From Variovorax fucosicus (GTDB taxonomy: Bacteria; Pseudomonadota; Gammaproteobacteria; Burkholderiales; Burkholderiaceae_C), in the NCBI RefSeq assembly GCF_030316825.1, contig NZ_JASZYU010000002.1, positions 744,001 through 808,000 of the forward strand: a stretch of DNA of 64,000 nucleotides. Direction: 5' to 3'. The translations under genes and the position numbers were made by a program. Each line of letters starts with the position of its first letter. Positions within the stretch are counted from its first letter, which is position 1. This document shows positions 39,575-49,910 of the stretch, one piece after another. The notes beneath the pieces are model-generated. The model did no database searches. It saw nothing but the letters and a program-made list of their open reading frames with translations, and was not told the origin of the DNA.

Positions 39575-40488
39575 TGGGAAAGCAGCGGAACGAGTTCAAG
39601 CACCGCATCGGCGAACACGCGTGGCGCCTCCTGCGGTATGTTGTGGCCGACGCCCGGCACCAGACGGTGCGAACGCGGCCCGAGAAAGTAGTGGCTGTGG
39701 TCGGCGGTGCCTGTCGGCGCCATGACGCCATCGTCGGCGCCGTCGAAGGTGATGGACGGCACGGTGACGTGCGGCAGTTGCGCGAGACGCGCCTGGAGGT
39801 CGGCATAGGCCGGGTCGCCCTCGACCAGGCCGTAGCGGTGCCGGTACGAGTGGATCACCACATCGACGAAATCGGGGTTGTCAAAGGCGGGCGCGCTGCG
39901 TTCCCATGTCGCTTCGTCGAAGTGCCAGGTCGGTGACCAGAGCCGCCACAGCAGCTTGCACAACGCGTGGCGGTTTTGTTCCAGCCCGGCACGGCCACGC
40001 TCGCCGTGGAAGTACCACTGGTACCAGTAGCGAAACTCGTTCTCCGGCGCGGCGGGTGTCGCCGCGATCGCGATGTTCTGTACCTTGTAGCTGTTGAAGG
40101 ACACCAGGCCCGCGCAGCGCTCGGGCCACAGCGTCGCCGCCACGCAGGCAGCAGTGCCACCCCAGTCGTAGCCGGCCAGCACGGCGCGCGGGATGAGCAG
40201 CGCGTCGAGCAGCGCCAGCAGATCCGACGCGAGTGCCGCCTGCTCGCCGGAGCGCGGTGTCGCCGGATCGACGAACTGCGTCGGCCCGAAGCCGCGCAGG
40301 TACGGCACCACCACGCGGCAGCCTTGCGCCGCGAGCAGCGGTGCCACCTCGGCGTAGGCATGCACGTCGTACGGAAAGCCGTGCATCAGCAGCACCGGCG
40401 GCCCGTCGGCCGGGCCGCTCTCGTGGAATGCGACATCGAGCACGCCCGCCCGGGTGCGGCGCAGCGTGCCCAGGGCCGCTTCAGTCAT
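39571..40488 (-). CDS. Alpha/beta hydrolase with an Asp nucleophile (epoxide hydrolase/dehalogenase type)
   Basis: A 305-residue hydrolase with [16 protein letters not shown], a nucleophile elbow AGYDWGGTA (Asp108, not Ser) and His in [11 protein letters not shown]. An Asp nucleophile followed by Trp is typical of soluble epoxide hydrolases and haloalkane dehalogenases. Its start overlaps adhC by eight bases and its stop overlaps fghA by four, so it is embedded in the formaldehyde-oxidation operon. The substrate and reason for this placement are unknown. Confidence 0.87.
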   Translation of the reverse strand: MTEAALGTLRRTRAGVLDVAFHESGPADGPPVLLMHGFPYDVHAYAEVAPLLAAQGCRVVVPYLRGFGPTQFVDPATPRSGEQAALASDLLALLDALLIPRAVLAGYDWGGTAACVAATLWPERCAGLVSFNSYKVQNIAIAATPAAPENEFRYWYQWYFHGERGRAGLEQNRHALCKLLWRLWSPTWHFDEATWERSAPAFDNPDFVDVVIHSYRHRYGLVEGDPAYADLQARLAQLPHVTVPSITFDGADDGVMAPTGTADHSHYFLGPRSHRLVPGVGHNIPQEAPRVFADAVLELVPLLSQ

Positions 40489-41590
40489 ACAGCACCACGC
40501 CGCGGATCGACTCGCCGCGCTTCATCAGATCGAAGCCCTTGTTGATGTCTTCCAGAGGCATGGTGTGGGTGATCAGGTCGTCGATGTTGATCTTGCCTTC
40601 CATGTACCAGTCGACGATCTTCGGCACGTCGGTGCGCCCGCGCGCGCCACCGAAGGCCGAGCCTTCCCACTTGCGGCCGGTGACCAGCTGGAACGGCCGC
40701 GTGCTGATCTCGGCGCCGGCTTCGGCCACGCCGATGATGATGCTGCGGCCCCAGCCCTTGTGCGTGCACTCCAGCGCCTGGCGCATCACCTTGGTGTTGC
40801 CGATGCATTCGAAGCTGTAGTCGGCGCCGCCGTCGGTGAGCTGCACGATCGCGTCGACCACGTTCTCGGTGTTCTTGGGGTTGATGAAGTGGGTCATGCC
40901 GAACTTGCGCGCCATGGCTTCGCGTTCGGGGTTCAGGTCGACGCCGATGATCTTGTCGGCACCAACCATCTTCGCGCCCTGGATCACGTTCAGGCCGATG
41001 CCGCCCAGGCCGAACACCACCACGTTCGCGCCGGCCTCCACCTTGGCCGTGAAGATCACCGCACCGATGCCGGTGGTAACACCGCAGCCGATGTAGCAGA
41101 CCTTGTCGAAGGGCGCGTCTTCACGGATCTTGGCGAGCGAGATCTCGGGGGCGACCGTGTAGTTGCTGAAGGTCGAGGTGCCCATGTAGTGGAAGATCGG
41201 CTTGCCATCGAGGCTGAAGCGCGAGGTGGCATCTGGCATCAGGCCCTTGCCCTGGGTGCCGCGGATCAACTGGCACAGGTTGGTCTTGCGCGAGAGGCAG
41301 AACTTGCACTGGCGGCATTCCGGCGTGTAGAGCGGAATGACGTGGTCGCCCTTTTTCAGGGTGGTGACGCCGGGGCCGACGTCGACCACGATGCCCGCGC
41401 CCTCATGCCCGAGGATGGCCGGGAAGATGCCTTCCGGGTCGGCACCCGAGAGTGTGTAGTAGTCGGTGTGGCAGATGCCCGTCGCCTTGATCTCGACCAG
41501 CACCTCGCCGAACTTCGGCCCTTCCAGGTCGACGGTTTCGATGGTGAGCGGGGCTCCGGACTTCCAGGCGACGGCGGCTTTTGTTTTCAT
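40481..41590 (-). CDS. adhC: S-(hydroxymethyl)glutathione dehydrogenase / class III alcohol dehydrogenase
   Basis: Oxidises the formaldehyde-glutathione adduct to S-formylglutathione with NAD. The 369-residue length is exact for the family. Seen are catalytic zinc ligands in [12 protein letters not shown] and GHEGAGIV, the structural zinc cysteines [15 protein letters not shown], the [11 protein letters not shown] loop and NAD site [17 protein letters not shown]. It is first in the operon adhC/hydrolase/fghA. Confidence 0.96.
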   Translation of the reverse strand: MKTKAAVAWKSGAPLTIETVDLEGPKFGEVLVEIKATGICHTDYYTLSGADPEGIFPAILGHEGAGIVVDVGPGVTTLKKGDHVIPLYTPECRQCKFCLSRKTNLCQLIRGTQGKGLMPDATSRFSLDGKPIFHYMGTSTFSNYTVAPEISLAKIREDAPFDKVCYIGCGVTTGIGAVIFTAKVEAGANVVVFGLGGIGLNVIQGAKMVGADKIIGVDLNPEREAMARKFGMTHFINPKNTENVVDAIVQLTDGGADYSFECIGNTKVMRQALECTHKGWGRSIIIGVAEAGAEISTRPFQLVTGRKWEGSAFGGARGRTDVPKIVDWYMEGKINIDDLITHTMPLEDINKGFDLMKRGESIRGVVLYD

Positions 41591-41782
41591 GGGCAGTGGG
41601 AAGGTCGTTTCAAAAGAGCGGCCACTATAAAACGCGCCTTCCCACACCGCCCGGCGGCGGGCGGCTGGGCCCGGGAAAAGATATGTTTGAAAACTAATGT
41701 TTCAGAATGTGTTTTAGTGCACGCGGACTTTTCCCGCCCCGTGGCACGATGACTTTCAGTGCAAAAAGTCCTCTGCCACCCG

Positions 41783-42151
41783 ATGAAAACCCTCTCTGAC
41801 CGCGCACTTCTGGAACGTGCCCTGATCGCCATCGAGCAAGTCATGGCCCGCACCGGCTCGGCGCCTGACCACGGCGTTGGCACGCCGGCCGGCGAGGCCG
41901 TGGCGATGTGCCTGACCTCTGCGGCCGCGCTGGTCGACGTGGCGCAGGTGCTCCTGCGCGAGGCGCCGGAGCAATCGCCTGAGGTCCAGTCGCAGGCGTG
42001 GCAGGCGTTGATCGCCCACACGAAGAACGCCAGCCGTACCGCGCACCAGGCGGTGCTGGTGCTTTCGTCGCAGCGCAATCTCGTCGCGGCGCAGGACGGC
42101 ATCACGCTCGCGAGCGATCCGGGTCGTTCTGCCAGCCAGGCAGCGCACTGA
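41783..42151 (+). CDS. Hypothetical protein, helical, Ala-rich
   Basis: A 122-residue soluble protein of no recognised family, predicted mostly helical (RALLERALIAIEQVMARTG; EAVAMCLTSAAALVDVAQVLLREAPEQ). ATG 41783 is preferred; a GTG 24 bases earlier is possible. Its stop overlaps the next gene's ATG (TGATG), so the two are probably made together. The ~190-bp region upstream, shared with the divergent adhC, contains an AT-rich stretch (about 41680-41715) but no motif I can name. Confidence 0.6.
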   Translation: MKTLSDRALLERALIAIEQVMARTGSAPDHGVGTPAGEAVAMCLTSAAALVDVAQVLLREAPEQSPEVQSQAWQALIAHTKNASRTAHQAVLVLSSQRNLVAAQDGITLASDPGRSASQAAH

Positions 42152-42861
42152 TGGCACTGATCTGTCCGGCCTGCGGCACGGAAAACCGCGCCGTCTCCAA
42201 GTTTTGCATCGAATGCATCGGCGTGCTGCAACCCGACTTCGAACCGACCAAGGTCGTTCCGCTCCGGCCGTCGGGCGGGCGCAACACGACGCTGCTCGGC
42301 ATGCCCTCCGCGCTGGCGGCCTTCGCGTCGTCGGCGCCTGCGTCTGCACCGGCGCCGACGCCTGTCCCCGCCCCGGTCAAGAGTCGTGACGTACCGGAAA
42401 CGCGCAAAGGCCTGTGGCTCAGCCTTGCTGCGTTTGCCCTCACGCTCGTGATCGGCGCCGCCGGTTGGGTCGTCGCCGGTGCGGGCGGCTGGTACATCTA
42501 CAGTTCGAGCAGCGCGGCGGAAGACGCGGCGCACCCGGTCGCCCCTGCTGCCGCTGCGCCGGTTGCCGCTGCCCCCCTCCTCATTGCGCCCGCCACCGTT
42601 GCTCCGGCCGCGCGCGTGGTGCCGGCGAAAGACGTCGCCGTCGCCGTCATCGCTCGACCGGCTGCGCCCCCTTCGAAGCCGCGCGGCATGGCCCACAGTG
42701 ACCCCGGCACTTCGTGCGCCAGCCTTGGTTTTCTCGCCAGGTCGCAGTGCATGGTGGCGCAGTGCGCCAAGGGCGAATACCGGGCGCAGCCGGCATGCCA
42801 GGCGGTGGTAGCGCAACAGCGGCTGATGGAAGAAAAGCGCAATCCCACCCTGGCGAATTGA
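42151..42861 (+). CDS. Zinc-ribbon, single-pass membrane protein with Ala/Pro-rich linker
   Basis: A 236-residue protein. The N terminus is a zinc ribbon (CPACGTENRAVSKFCIEC, four cysteines). A Pro/Ala-rich cytoplasmic linker (about 55-82), one membrane helix (about 88-118) and an Ala/Pro-rich periplasmic linker (about 125-185) follow. The C-terminal ~50 residues contain four cysteines (TSCASLGF, SQCMVAQCAKGEYRAQPACQ), possibly disulfide-bonded. The layout suggests envelope sensing or scaffolding; no function is known. Coupled to the preceding gene. Confidence 0.72.
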   Translation: MALICPACGTENRAVSKFCIECIGVLQPDFEPTKVVPLRPSGGRNTTLLGMPSALAAFASSAPASAPAPTPVPAPVKSRDVPETRKGLWLSLAAFALTLVIGAAGWVVAGAGGWYIYSSSSAAEDAAHPVAPAAAAPVAAAPLLIAPATVAPAARVVPAKDVAVAVIARPAAPPSKPRGMAHSDPGTSCASLGFLARSQCMVAQCAKGEYRAQPACQAVVAQQRLMEEKRNPTLAN

Positions 42862-42890
42862 ACGGGTAAACCCGCAAAAAGATCGCTTAT

Positions 42891-42913
42891 CGATCAGATT
42901 GGATTGCTGATCG
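42891..42913. promoter_or_regulatory. Inverted repeat upstream of the aroE-like gene
   Basis: CGATCAG (42891-42897) and CTGATCG (42907-42913) are exact complements nine bases apart, about 82 bp before the ATG. No T-run follows, so it is not a typical terminator. It is a candidate operator for the aroE-like/aroQ pair; no regulator gene is adjacent. Confidence 0.4.
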
Positions 42914-42994
42914 AACAAACTTCGCTGTGCGGCGCTGCTTTTCGCGCGCAGCCCTTCTAAAGTGTGCCTCGCTTCAACCCGAACGAGACGCACC

Positions 42995-43828
42995 ATGATC
43001 AGCGGCAAGACCACCCTCATCGCCCACATCGGCTATCCGACCGAATCGTTCAAGGCGCCCATGATCTACAACCCCTGGTTCAACCAGCAGGGTATCGACG
43101 CCGTGGTGGTGCCGATGGGCGCCAAAGCCGAGGACTACCCGGCCGTGATCAAGGCGCTCGCCACCCTGACCAATCTGCGCGGCGCGCTGGTGACCATGCC
43201 GCACAAGATCACGACCATGAGTCTGGTCGACGAAGTCACGCCCACCGCGCGCATTGCGGGCGCCTGCAACGCGATCCTGAAGCGGCCCGACGGCACGCTG
43301 CTCGGCGACCAGTTCGACGGCGCCGGCTTCGTGCGCGGCGTCGAGCGCAAGGGCCGCGCGCTCCATGGCACGCGCGTACTGGTATCGGGTGCGGGCGGGG
43401 TCGGCTCGGCCATCGCGGCATCGCTGGCAGCGGCCGGTGTGGCGGAATTGGCGCTGTTCGACGCGAACACCGCCTCTGCCGAAGCGCTGGCCGGCCGGCT
43501 GCGTGAGCACTACCCGCTGCTTGTGGTCAAGACCGGTTCGAAGGATCCGGCCGGCTTCGACGTGGTGGTCAATGCCACGCCGCTCGGCATGAAGGAGGGC
43601 GACCCGTTGCCGTTCGACATCGACCGCATTGCGCCCACGACCTTCGTCGGTGAGGTCGTGATGAAGTCCGAATACACGCCGTTGCTGCGCGCCGCGCTCG
43701 ACAAGGGCTGTGCCGTGCAGGTCGGCACCGATATGTTGTTCGAGATGATCCCGGCGTACCTCGAGTTCTTCGGGTTCGGCACCGCGACCGCCGACCAGTT
43801 GCGCGCGACCGCGCAGATCCAGTACTGA
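42995..43828 (+). CDS. Shikimate dehydrogenase-family protein (atypical AroE-like)
   Basis: A 277-residue AroE-fold protein with the catalytic Lys in VTMPHKIT, the Asp in [12 protein letters not shown] and the NADP loop [14 protein letters not shown]. The usual N-terminal HSxSP motif whose serines bind the shikimate carboxylate is replaced ([14 protein letters not shown]). This suggests a catabolic or altered substrate rather than the main biosynthetic enzyme. aroQ follows by 22 bp, so dehydroquinate/quinate metabolism is plausible. ATG 42995 fits the family start. Confidence 0.85.
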   Translation: MISGKTTLIAHIGYPTESFKAPMIYNPWFNQQGIDAVVVPMGAKAEDYPAVIKALATLTNLRGALVTMPHKITTMSLVDEVTPTARIAGACNAILKRPDGTLLGDQFDGAGFVRGVERKGRALHGTRVLVSGAGGVGSAIAASLAAAGVAELALFDANTASAEALAGRLREHYPLLVVKTGSKDPAGFDVVVNATPLGMKEGDPLPFDIDRIAPTTFVGEVVMKSEYTPLLRAALDKGCAVQVGTDMLFEMIPAYLEFFGFGTATADQLRATAQIQY

Positions 43829-43850
43829 CTCTGGCGACAATGCCTGCACC

Positions 43851-44297
43851 ATGAAAAAAATCCTCGTCCTGAACGGCCCCAACCTGAACCTGCTCGGCAC
43901 GCGTGAACCCGCGCAGTACGGCTACGAGACGCTGGCCGATGTCGAGCGCATGTGCGCGGAGGCGGGCGCCAAACTCGGCGTGCAGGTCGAGTGCCGGCAG
44001 TCGAACCACGAAGGCCAGTTGATCGACTGGCTGCACGAGGCCGGCCGCGAGATCGCTGCCGGCAACATGATCGGCGTGGTGATGAATCCGGGCGCCTACA
44101 CCCACACGTCGATCGCGCTGCACGACGCGATCAAGGGCGCGAGCGTGACGCTGATCGAACTGCACATCTCCAACGTGCATGCACGCGAGGAATTCCGCCA
44201 CCACTCGTACATCTCGCCGGCCGCGCGCGGGATCATCGTGGGGCTGGGCGTCAAGGGCTACCCGTTGGCGATCGAGGCGCTGGTGCGGCTTCAGTAG
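43851..44297 (+). CDS. aroQ: Type II 3-dehydroquinate dehydratase
   Basis: Interconverts 3-dehydroquinate and 3-dehydroshikimate. The 148-residue protein has the complete type II signature: [18 protein letters not shown] with the catalytic Tyr, [30 protein letters not shown] and [17 protein letters not shown] with the catalytic His. It sits 22 bp after the aroE-like gene and is probably co-transcribed. Confidence 0.96.
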   Translation: MKKILVLNGPNLNLLGTREPAQYGYETLADVERMCAEAGAKLGVQVECRQSNHEGQLIDWLHEAGREIAAGNMIGVVMNPGAYTHTSIALHDAIKGASVTLIELHISNVHAREEFRHHSYISPAARGIIVGLGVKGYPLAIEALVRLQ

Positions 44298-44303
44298 GTT
44301 TTC

Positions 44304-44335
44304 GGCGGCCTGGGCCGCCCTGGGCCGCATGCGGC
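44304..44335 (+). terminator. Two GC-rich hairpins after aroQ (possible factor-dependent end)
   Basis: GGCGGCC/GGCCGCC (44304-44319, two-base loop) and GCCGC/GCGGC (44324-44335) follow the aroQ stop by a few bases. No T-tract follows, so intrinsic termination is doubtful. Confidence 0.25.
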
Positions 44336-44462
44336 GGCCGAACACAAAGAAATTCGGTGATCTTTGTCACCAAATGCCGAATGGCCTGCGGGCCGACACG
44401 GCCCGAACTGCTGTGCAGGCGCCCCGCTTCGGGACAATAGCCCGCACAGGGGTACTCCAATC

Positions 44463-44903
44463 TTGATTACAGACGAACGCGCCAAATGGAGCGCGGCCGA
44501 CCGGGTGTGGCGTCTTGCCAGCCAGAACTTGCAGTTGCTGGCGATGCTCGAGGTGCTGCAGGAGCATACGGCGGCCGACATCGACCATCTGGCGCTGGCC
44601 ACACACACGACGCAGGCGTTTCCGGCGCAGATCAGGCAGGCCGAAAGAGAACTGCCGATCGATCCAGGCGGTCGTGCGCGCGACGCGCTCACCACAGCGC
44701 GGGCCAAGGCCCGCCTGCTTCACTTGCTGGCGCTTCGGGCCAACCGCGCGCAACCGGTGACGTCGGGCCAACTGCCGCGCGTCGCCCAGTCGCTGCGGCA
44801 ACTGGCCGATGCCTGCGAAAGCCTGTGCAACTGGATCGCCGCGCATGAAGAGGCCTTCGAGAAGCCCGATCCGACCGAACCCATGCCGCTCGAGGCGGCA
44901 TAG
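44463..44903 (+). CDS. Hypothetical helical protein
   Basis: A 146-residue, probably cytoplasmic helical protein (KWSAADRVWRLASQNLQLLAMLEVLQEHTAADIDHLALATHTTQAF; VAQSLRQLADACESLCNWIAAHEEAFEK) not assigned to any family. The start is uncertain: TTG 44463 is the first reasonable in-frame codon with a G-rich upstream sequence, and no ATG precedes the coding-like region. It is convergent with dnaJ. Confidence 0.6.
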   Translation: MITDERAKWSAADRVWRLASQNLQLLAMLEVLQEHTAADIDHLALATHTTQAFPAQIRQAERELPIDPGGRARDALTTARAKARLLHLLALRANRAQPVTSGQLPRVAQSLRQLADACESLCNWIAAHEEAFEKPDPTEPMPLEAA

Positions 44904-44907
44904 CGTC

Positions 44908-44924
44908 CTTCAGTTCAACTGAAG
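44908..44924. terminator. Short dyad between convergent genes
   Basis: CTTCAGTTCAACTGAAG is a perfect 8-bp-arm dyad spanning the dnaJ stop and lying five bases after the hypothetical gene's stop. Position suits a bidirectional end signal, but a T-tract is missing on both sides. Confidence 0.3.
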
Positions 44925-46054
44925 AATTCCTTCGCCTTGTCGAACCAGCCCTTGTCGGTGGGGCTGTGCTTGTTGCCCCCTTTCTTGAGCGATTCGTCGA
45001 GCTCCTTCACCAGCTTGCGCTGGTGCTCGGTGAGCTTGACCGGCGTTTCCACGCGCACGTGGCAGTACAGGTCGCCCGGGTAGCTGCCGCGCACGCCCTT
45101 GATGCCCTTGCCGCGCAGGCGGAACTGCTTGCCGCTCTGGGTGCCTTCGGGGATATCGATGGCGGCGGCGCCCTTGAGCGTGGGCACGTTGATCTCGCCG
45201 CCGAGCGCTGCGGTGGTCATGCTGACCGGCACCACGCAGTGCAGGTCGTCACCCTCGCGCTCGAAAATCTCGTGCTTCTTGAGCCGGATCTCGATGTAAA
45301 GGTCGCCGGGCGGCCCGCCGTTGGTGCCGGGCTCGCCGTTGCCGGTGCTGCGGATGCGCATGCCGTCGTCGATGCCGGCCGGGATCTTCACTTCCAGCGT
45401 CTTGTTGTTCTTCAGCTTGCCCTGGCCATGGCAGGTGGTGCACGGCTCGGGAATGATCTTGCCGCTGCCATGGCATTGCGGGCAGGTCTGCTGCACGCTG
45501 AAGAAGCCCTGGCGCATCTGCACCGCGCCGGCGCCGTTGCAGGTGGTGCAGGTGATCGGCTTGGTGCCCGGCTTGGCGCCGCTGCCATGGCAGGTGCCGC
45601 ACTCGTCCCAGCTCGGAATGCGGATCTGGGCGTCCTTGCCCTCGGCCGCTTCCTCGAGCGTGACTTCCATCGCATAGCTGAGGTCGCTGCCGCGGAACAC
45701 CTGGCGTCCGCCACCGGCGCGTCCGCGGCCACCGCCGCCGAACACGTCGCCGAAGATGTCGCCGAAAGCCTCGGCGAAACCGCCGAAGCCTTCCGCGCCC
45801 GGGCCGCCGCGCATGTTGGGATCGACGCCGGCATGGCCGTACTGGTCATAGGCGGCGCGCTTCTGGCCGTCCGACAGCATCTCGTAGGCTTCCTTCACCT
45901 CCTTGAACTTGGCCTCGGCGTCGGTGCTGGTGTCGCCGTGGTTGCGGTCGGGGTGGTGCTTCATCGCAAGCTTGCGATAAGCCTTCTTGATTTCTTCCTC
46001 GCTCGCGTTCTTCGGAACGCCGAGGGTTTCGTAATAGTCGCGTTTGGTGGCCAT
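44915..46054 (-). CDS. dnaJ: Chaperone DnaJ (Hsp40)
   Basis: Co-chaperone that delivers substrates to DnaK and stimulates its ATPase. The 379-residue type I DnaJ has the J domain with HPD ([10 protein letters not shown]), a Gly/Phe-rich linker (about 75-115), four CxxCxGxG zinc motifs ([32 protein letters not shown]) and the C-terminal peptide-binding domain. It lies 88 bp downstream of dnaK with a hairpin in between. Confidence 0.98.
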   Translation of the reverse strand: MATKRDYYETLGVPKNASEEEIKKAYRKLAMKHHPDRNHGDTSTDAEAKFKEVKEAYEMLSDGQKRAAYDQYGHAGVDPNMRGGPGAEGFGGFAEAFGDIFGDVFGGGGRGRAGGGRQVFRGSDLSYAMEVTLEEAAEGKDAQIRIPSWDECGTCHGSGAKPGTKPITCTTCNGAGAVQMRQGFFSVQQTCPQCHGSGKIIPEPCTTCHGQGKLKNNKTLEVKIPAGIDDGMRIRSTGNGEPGTNGGPPGDLYIEIRLKKHEIFEREGDDLHCVVPVSMTTAALGGEINVPTLKGAAAIDIPEGTQSGKQFRLRGKGIKGVRGSYPGDLYCHVRVETPVKLTEHQRKLVKELDESLKKGGNKHSPTDKGWFDKAKEFFS

Positions 46055-46091
46055 GGTCGGTCGGTGCGGGCGGTCTTCTCAACAAGCGTAA

Positions 46092-46125
46092 AAGGCTGGA
46101 TCACCCCGGGAGGTGATCCAGCCTT
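46092..46125 (-). terminator. Hairpin between dnaK and dnaJ
   Basis: A 14-bp perfect stem (AAGGCTGGATCACC at 46092-46105 with its complement at 46112-46125) and a six-base loop. In the dnaK direction it ends CCTTTTACG, a short T-run. It probably attenuates transcription into dnaJ or stabilises the dnaK message. Confidence 0.65.
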
Positions 46126-46142
46126 GTGTCAGTGCCGGGCAA

Positions 46143-48080
<1,938 letters not shown>

Positions 48081-48121
48081 GGTGTTGCTCCTGAAATCTG
48101 AAAGAAATTAAGTTGTGATAA

Positions 48122-48149
48122 ACGTGTGGATAACCGCGCCGGATTCAAG
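48122..48149 (-). promoter_or_regulatory. Probable sigma-32 promoter for dnaK
   Basis: On the minus strand CTTGAAT (48149-48143), preceded by TCTCC, is followed after exactly 13 bases by CCACACGT (48129-48122). The -35 matches the heat-shock consensus CTTGAA well; the -10 matches CCCCATNT partly. The distance to the dnaK start is about 40 bases. Confidence 0.5.
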
Positions 48150-48188
48150 GGAGAAGGCGGGGATTTCCTGTGGATGCGTGTGTATGGA

Positions 48189-48749
48189 TCAGCTCGGTGC
48201 ACTGACCGTCACGAGGGCCGGGCGCAGCACGCGCTCGGCGATCGTGTAGCCCTTCTGCAGCACCGAGACCACGGTGTTGGCTTCCTGGTCGGGTGCCGGC
48301 ACCACCGAGATGGCCTGGTGCTGGTGCGGGTCGAACCGGGTGCCGGCGGCCGGTGCGATCTCGATCACCTTGTTGCGTTCGAGCGCGCTCTTCAGCTGGC
48401 GCAAGGTGGCTTCGGCACCTTCGCGAATCTGTTCGGGCGTGGCGTCGGTGATGGCCAGGCCGGCTTCGAGGCTGTCGGTCACCGGCAGCAGGCTCTCGGC
48501 GAAGGCTTCGACGGCGAACTTGCGCGCCTTGGTGATTTCTTCGTCGGCGCGGCGGCGTGCGTTCTGCACATCGGCCTGGGCGCGCAGGTACTGGTCCGAC
48601 AGCTCGGCGTTCTTTGCCTGCAGTGCGGCCAGTTCAGCCAGTGCATCCTGCGCCTCGGCGTCGTTGGCGGCCTGGGCGGCTTCGAGTTCTTCGAGGCTGG
48701 GCTCGCCGGTGAGTTGGTTGGGATCGTTTTGCGGGGTTTCAGCGGACAT
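48189..48749 (-). CDS. grpE: Nucleotide exchange factor GrpE
   Basis: Releases ADP from DnaK. The 186-residue protein has an acidic N terminus, a long coiled-coil helix (about 20-95: [53 protein letters not shown]) and the C-terminal beta domain signature ([40 protein letters not shown]). First gene of the chaperone locus. Confidence 0.97.
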   Translation of the reverse strand: MSAETPQNDPNQLTGEPSLEELEAAQAANDAEAQDALAELAALQAKNAELSDQYLRAQADVQNARRRADEEITKARKFAVEAFAESLLPVTDSLEAGLAITDATPEQIREGAEATLRQLKSALERNKVIEIAPAAGTRFDPHQHQAISVVPAPDQEANTVVSVLQKGYTIAERVLRPALVTVSAPS

Positions 48750-48793
48750 GGGTAAAAAGCGGTGAAGGCCGAAAAATCATTGGATTCCGCCCG

Positions 48794-48821
48794 ATTTGGG
48801 GCCATTCCGACCCGTTTCAAG
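48794..48821 (-). promoter_or_regulatory. Sigma-32 (RpoH) heat-shock promoter for grpE
   Basis: On the minus strand CTTGAAA (48821-48815) and CCCCAAAT (48801-48794) are separated by exactly 13 bases. This closely fits the RpoH consensus CTTGAAA-N13-CCCCATNT. The predicted transcript start is about 35-40 bases before grpE. Confidence 0.8.
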
Positions 48822-48863
48822 CAAAAAAATGCGTCCGCGGAGGACGCTGGGGTTCATCGCGAG

Positions 48864-48955
48864 ACACCGCGGAACCGGCTCCGCCGGGCCGCTGGTGTCG
48901 CCCCCGGCAGGGGGTTGGCGCAGCGACACGAAGTGCGCGCAGCCTGGGGGCGAGC
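48864..48955 (+). repeat. Dispersed intergenic repeat, long copy
   Basis: Shares both ends with the copy at 4135-4196 (ACACCGCGGAACCGGCT at the left, GCGACACGAAGTGCGCGCAG plus a G-rich tail at the right). It carries an extra internal GC-rich block with its own dyads (CGCCGGGCCG; CCCCCGGCAGGGGG). It fills the gap between the FKBP stop and the grpE promoter, which otherwise holds nothing recognised. Confidence 0.75.
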
Positions 48956-48957
48956 AA

Positions 48958-49308
48958 TCAGTGCGCGTCGAGCAGTTCGACGTCGAACTTGAGCGTGGCG
49001 TTGGGGGGAATCACACCGCCGGCACCGCGTGCACCGTAACCGAGCGAAGCCGGGATGATCAGCGTGCGCTGGCCGCCGATCTTCATGCCGGCGACGCCTT
49101 CGTCCCAGCCCTTGATGACTTGGCCGGCGCCGAGCGAGAAGGCGAACGGGTCGTTGCGGTCGCGGCTCGAGTCGAACTTGGCGCCTTGCACGCCGTCGTT
49201 GTAGAGCCAGCCGGTGTAGTGCACGTGCACATGGTGGCCGGCCTTGGCTTCGGCGCCGTTGCCGACGGTGGTGTCTTCGTATTGCAGGCCGGAAGGGGTG
49301 GTGGGCAT
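48958..49308 (-). CDS. FKBP-type peptidyl-prolyl cis-trans isomerase
   Basis: A 116-residue single-domain FKBP. Active-site residues are present: HYTGWLYN, KFDSSRDRNDPFAFSLGAGQVIKGWDEGVAGMKIGGQRTLIIPASLGYG and the final LKFDVELLD. It has no signal peptide, so it is cytoplasmic. AGGAG lies eight bases before ATG 49308. Its closeness to grpE-dnaK suits a folding role but it has its own upstream region. Confidence 0.93.
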   Translation of the reverse strand: MPTTPSGLQYEDTTVGNGAEAKAGHHVHVHYTGWLYNDGVQGAKFDSSRDRNDPFAFSLGAGQVIKGWDEGVAGMKIGGQRTLIIPASLGYGARGAGGVIPPNATLKFDVELLDAH

Positions 49309-49420
49309 GAATGGGCTCCTGGTTCGGTCGGAAGGAATGCGAGGCGCGAAGTTTAGCGGGCCCGAACATGACAACGCCGCGCGGCCCCGAGGCGGCGCGG
49401 CGCTGGTGGACAACGGGGCG

Positions 49421-49741
49421 CTACTTGCCCATCGGGATCTTCTTGACCTGGCTACCTTGCCACTTGCCGGCGAAGGCCTGCAGGTCGGACAGCCGCTTGA
49501 GCAGATCCTGCCCGCTGAGCGTGAGGATGTAGCCGTCGTTGCCGTGGTTCACGATGCCTGCTTCGCGCAGTTCCTTGATCCGGGTGTTGAGGGTGTTGGG
49601 GGTGATGCCGCCGACGCTGTCCTGCAGCAGCCGGAAGGTTTGCGCATGGCCGTCGCGCAGGGCCCAGAGCACGCGCAGGGCATAGCGGGCTTCGAGCAGC
49701 GCCAGCAACTGGCTGACGGCCGCGTTTTCCTTGCTACTCAT
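49421..49741 (-). CDS. Small winged-helix (HxlR-like) transcriptional regulator
   Basis: A 106-residue protein with a single winged helix (ALRVLWALRDGHAQTFRLLQDSVGGITPNTLNTRIKELREAGIVNHGNDGYILTLSGQDLLKRL). The pattern resembles HxlR-type proteins, though the usual N-terminal Cys is absent. ATG 49741 is preferred because GAGGAG is nine bases upstream of it; ATG 49747 would be only three bases from the same site. Target unknown. Confidence 0.78.
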   Translation of the reverse strand: MSSKENAAVSQLLALLEARYALRVLWALRDGHAQTFRLLQDSVGGITPNTLNTRIKELREAGIVNHGNDGYILTLSGQDLLKRLSDLQAFAGKWQGSQVKKIPMGK

Positions 49742-49910
49742 CGACATCTTCTCCTCGGGCAATGGCTCGGCCGGAAACCATCTGCGGCCACGCGTTCTTG
49801 TGATCGGTTGTGACCCTGCGGGCCGGCCGGCGACTATATCGTAGAAGGCATGGTGCTACAAGTTTTATAGCTGTCTGCGCCCACTGCATGCGGCCTGTGG
49901 CGCGGAAGCC

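Noticed and set aside
42862..42885. CGGGT-AAA-CCCG hairpin after the zinc-ribbon gene as an intrinsic terminator
   Set aside because: The stem is only about five pairs and is followed by A-rich, not T-rich, sequence on the relevant strand.
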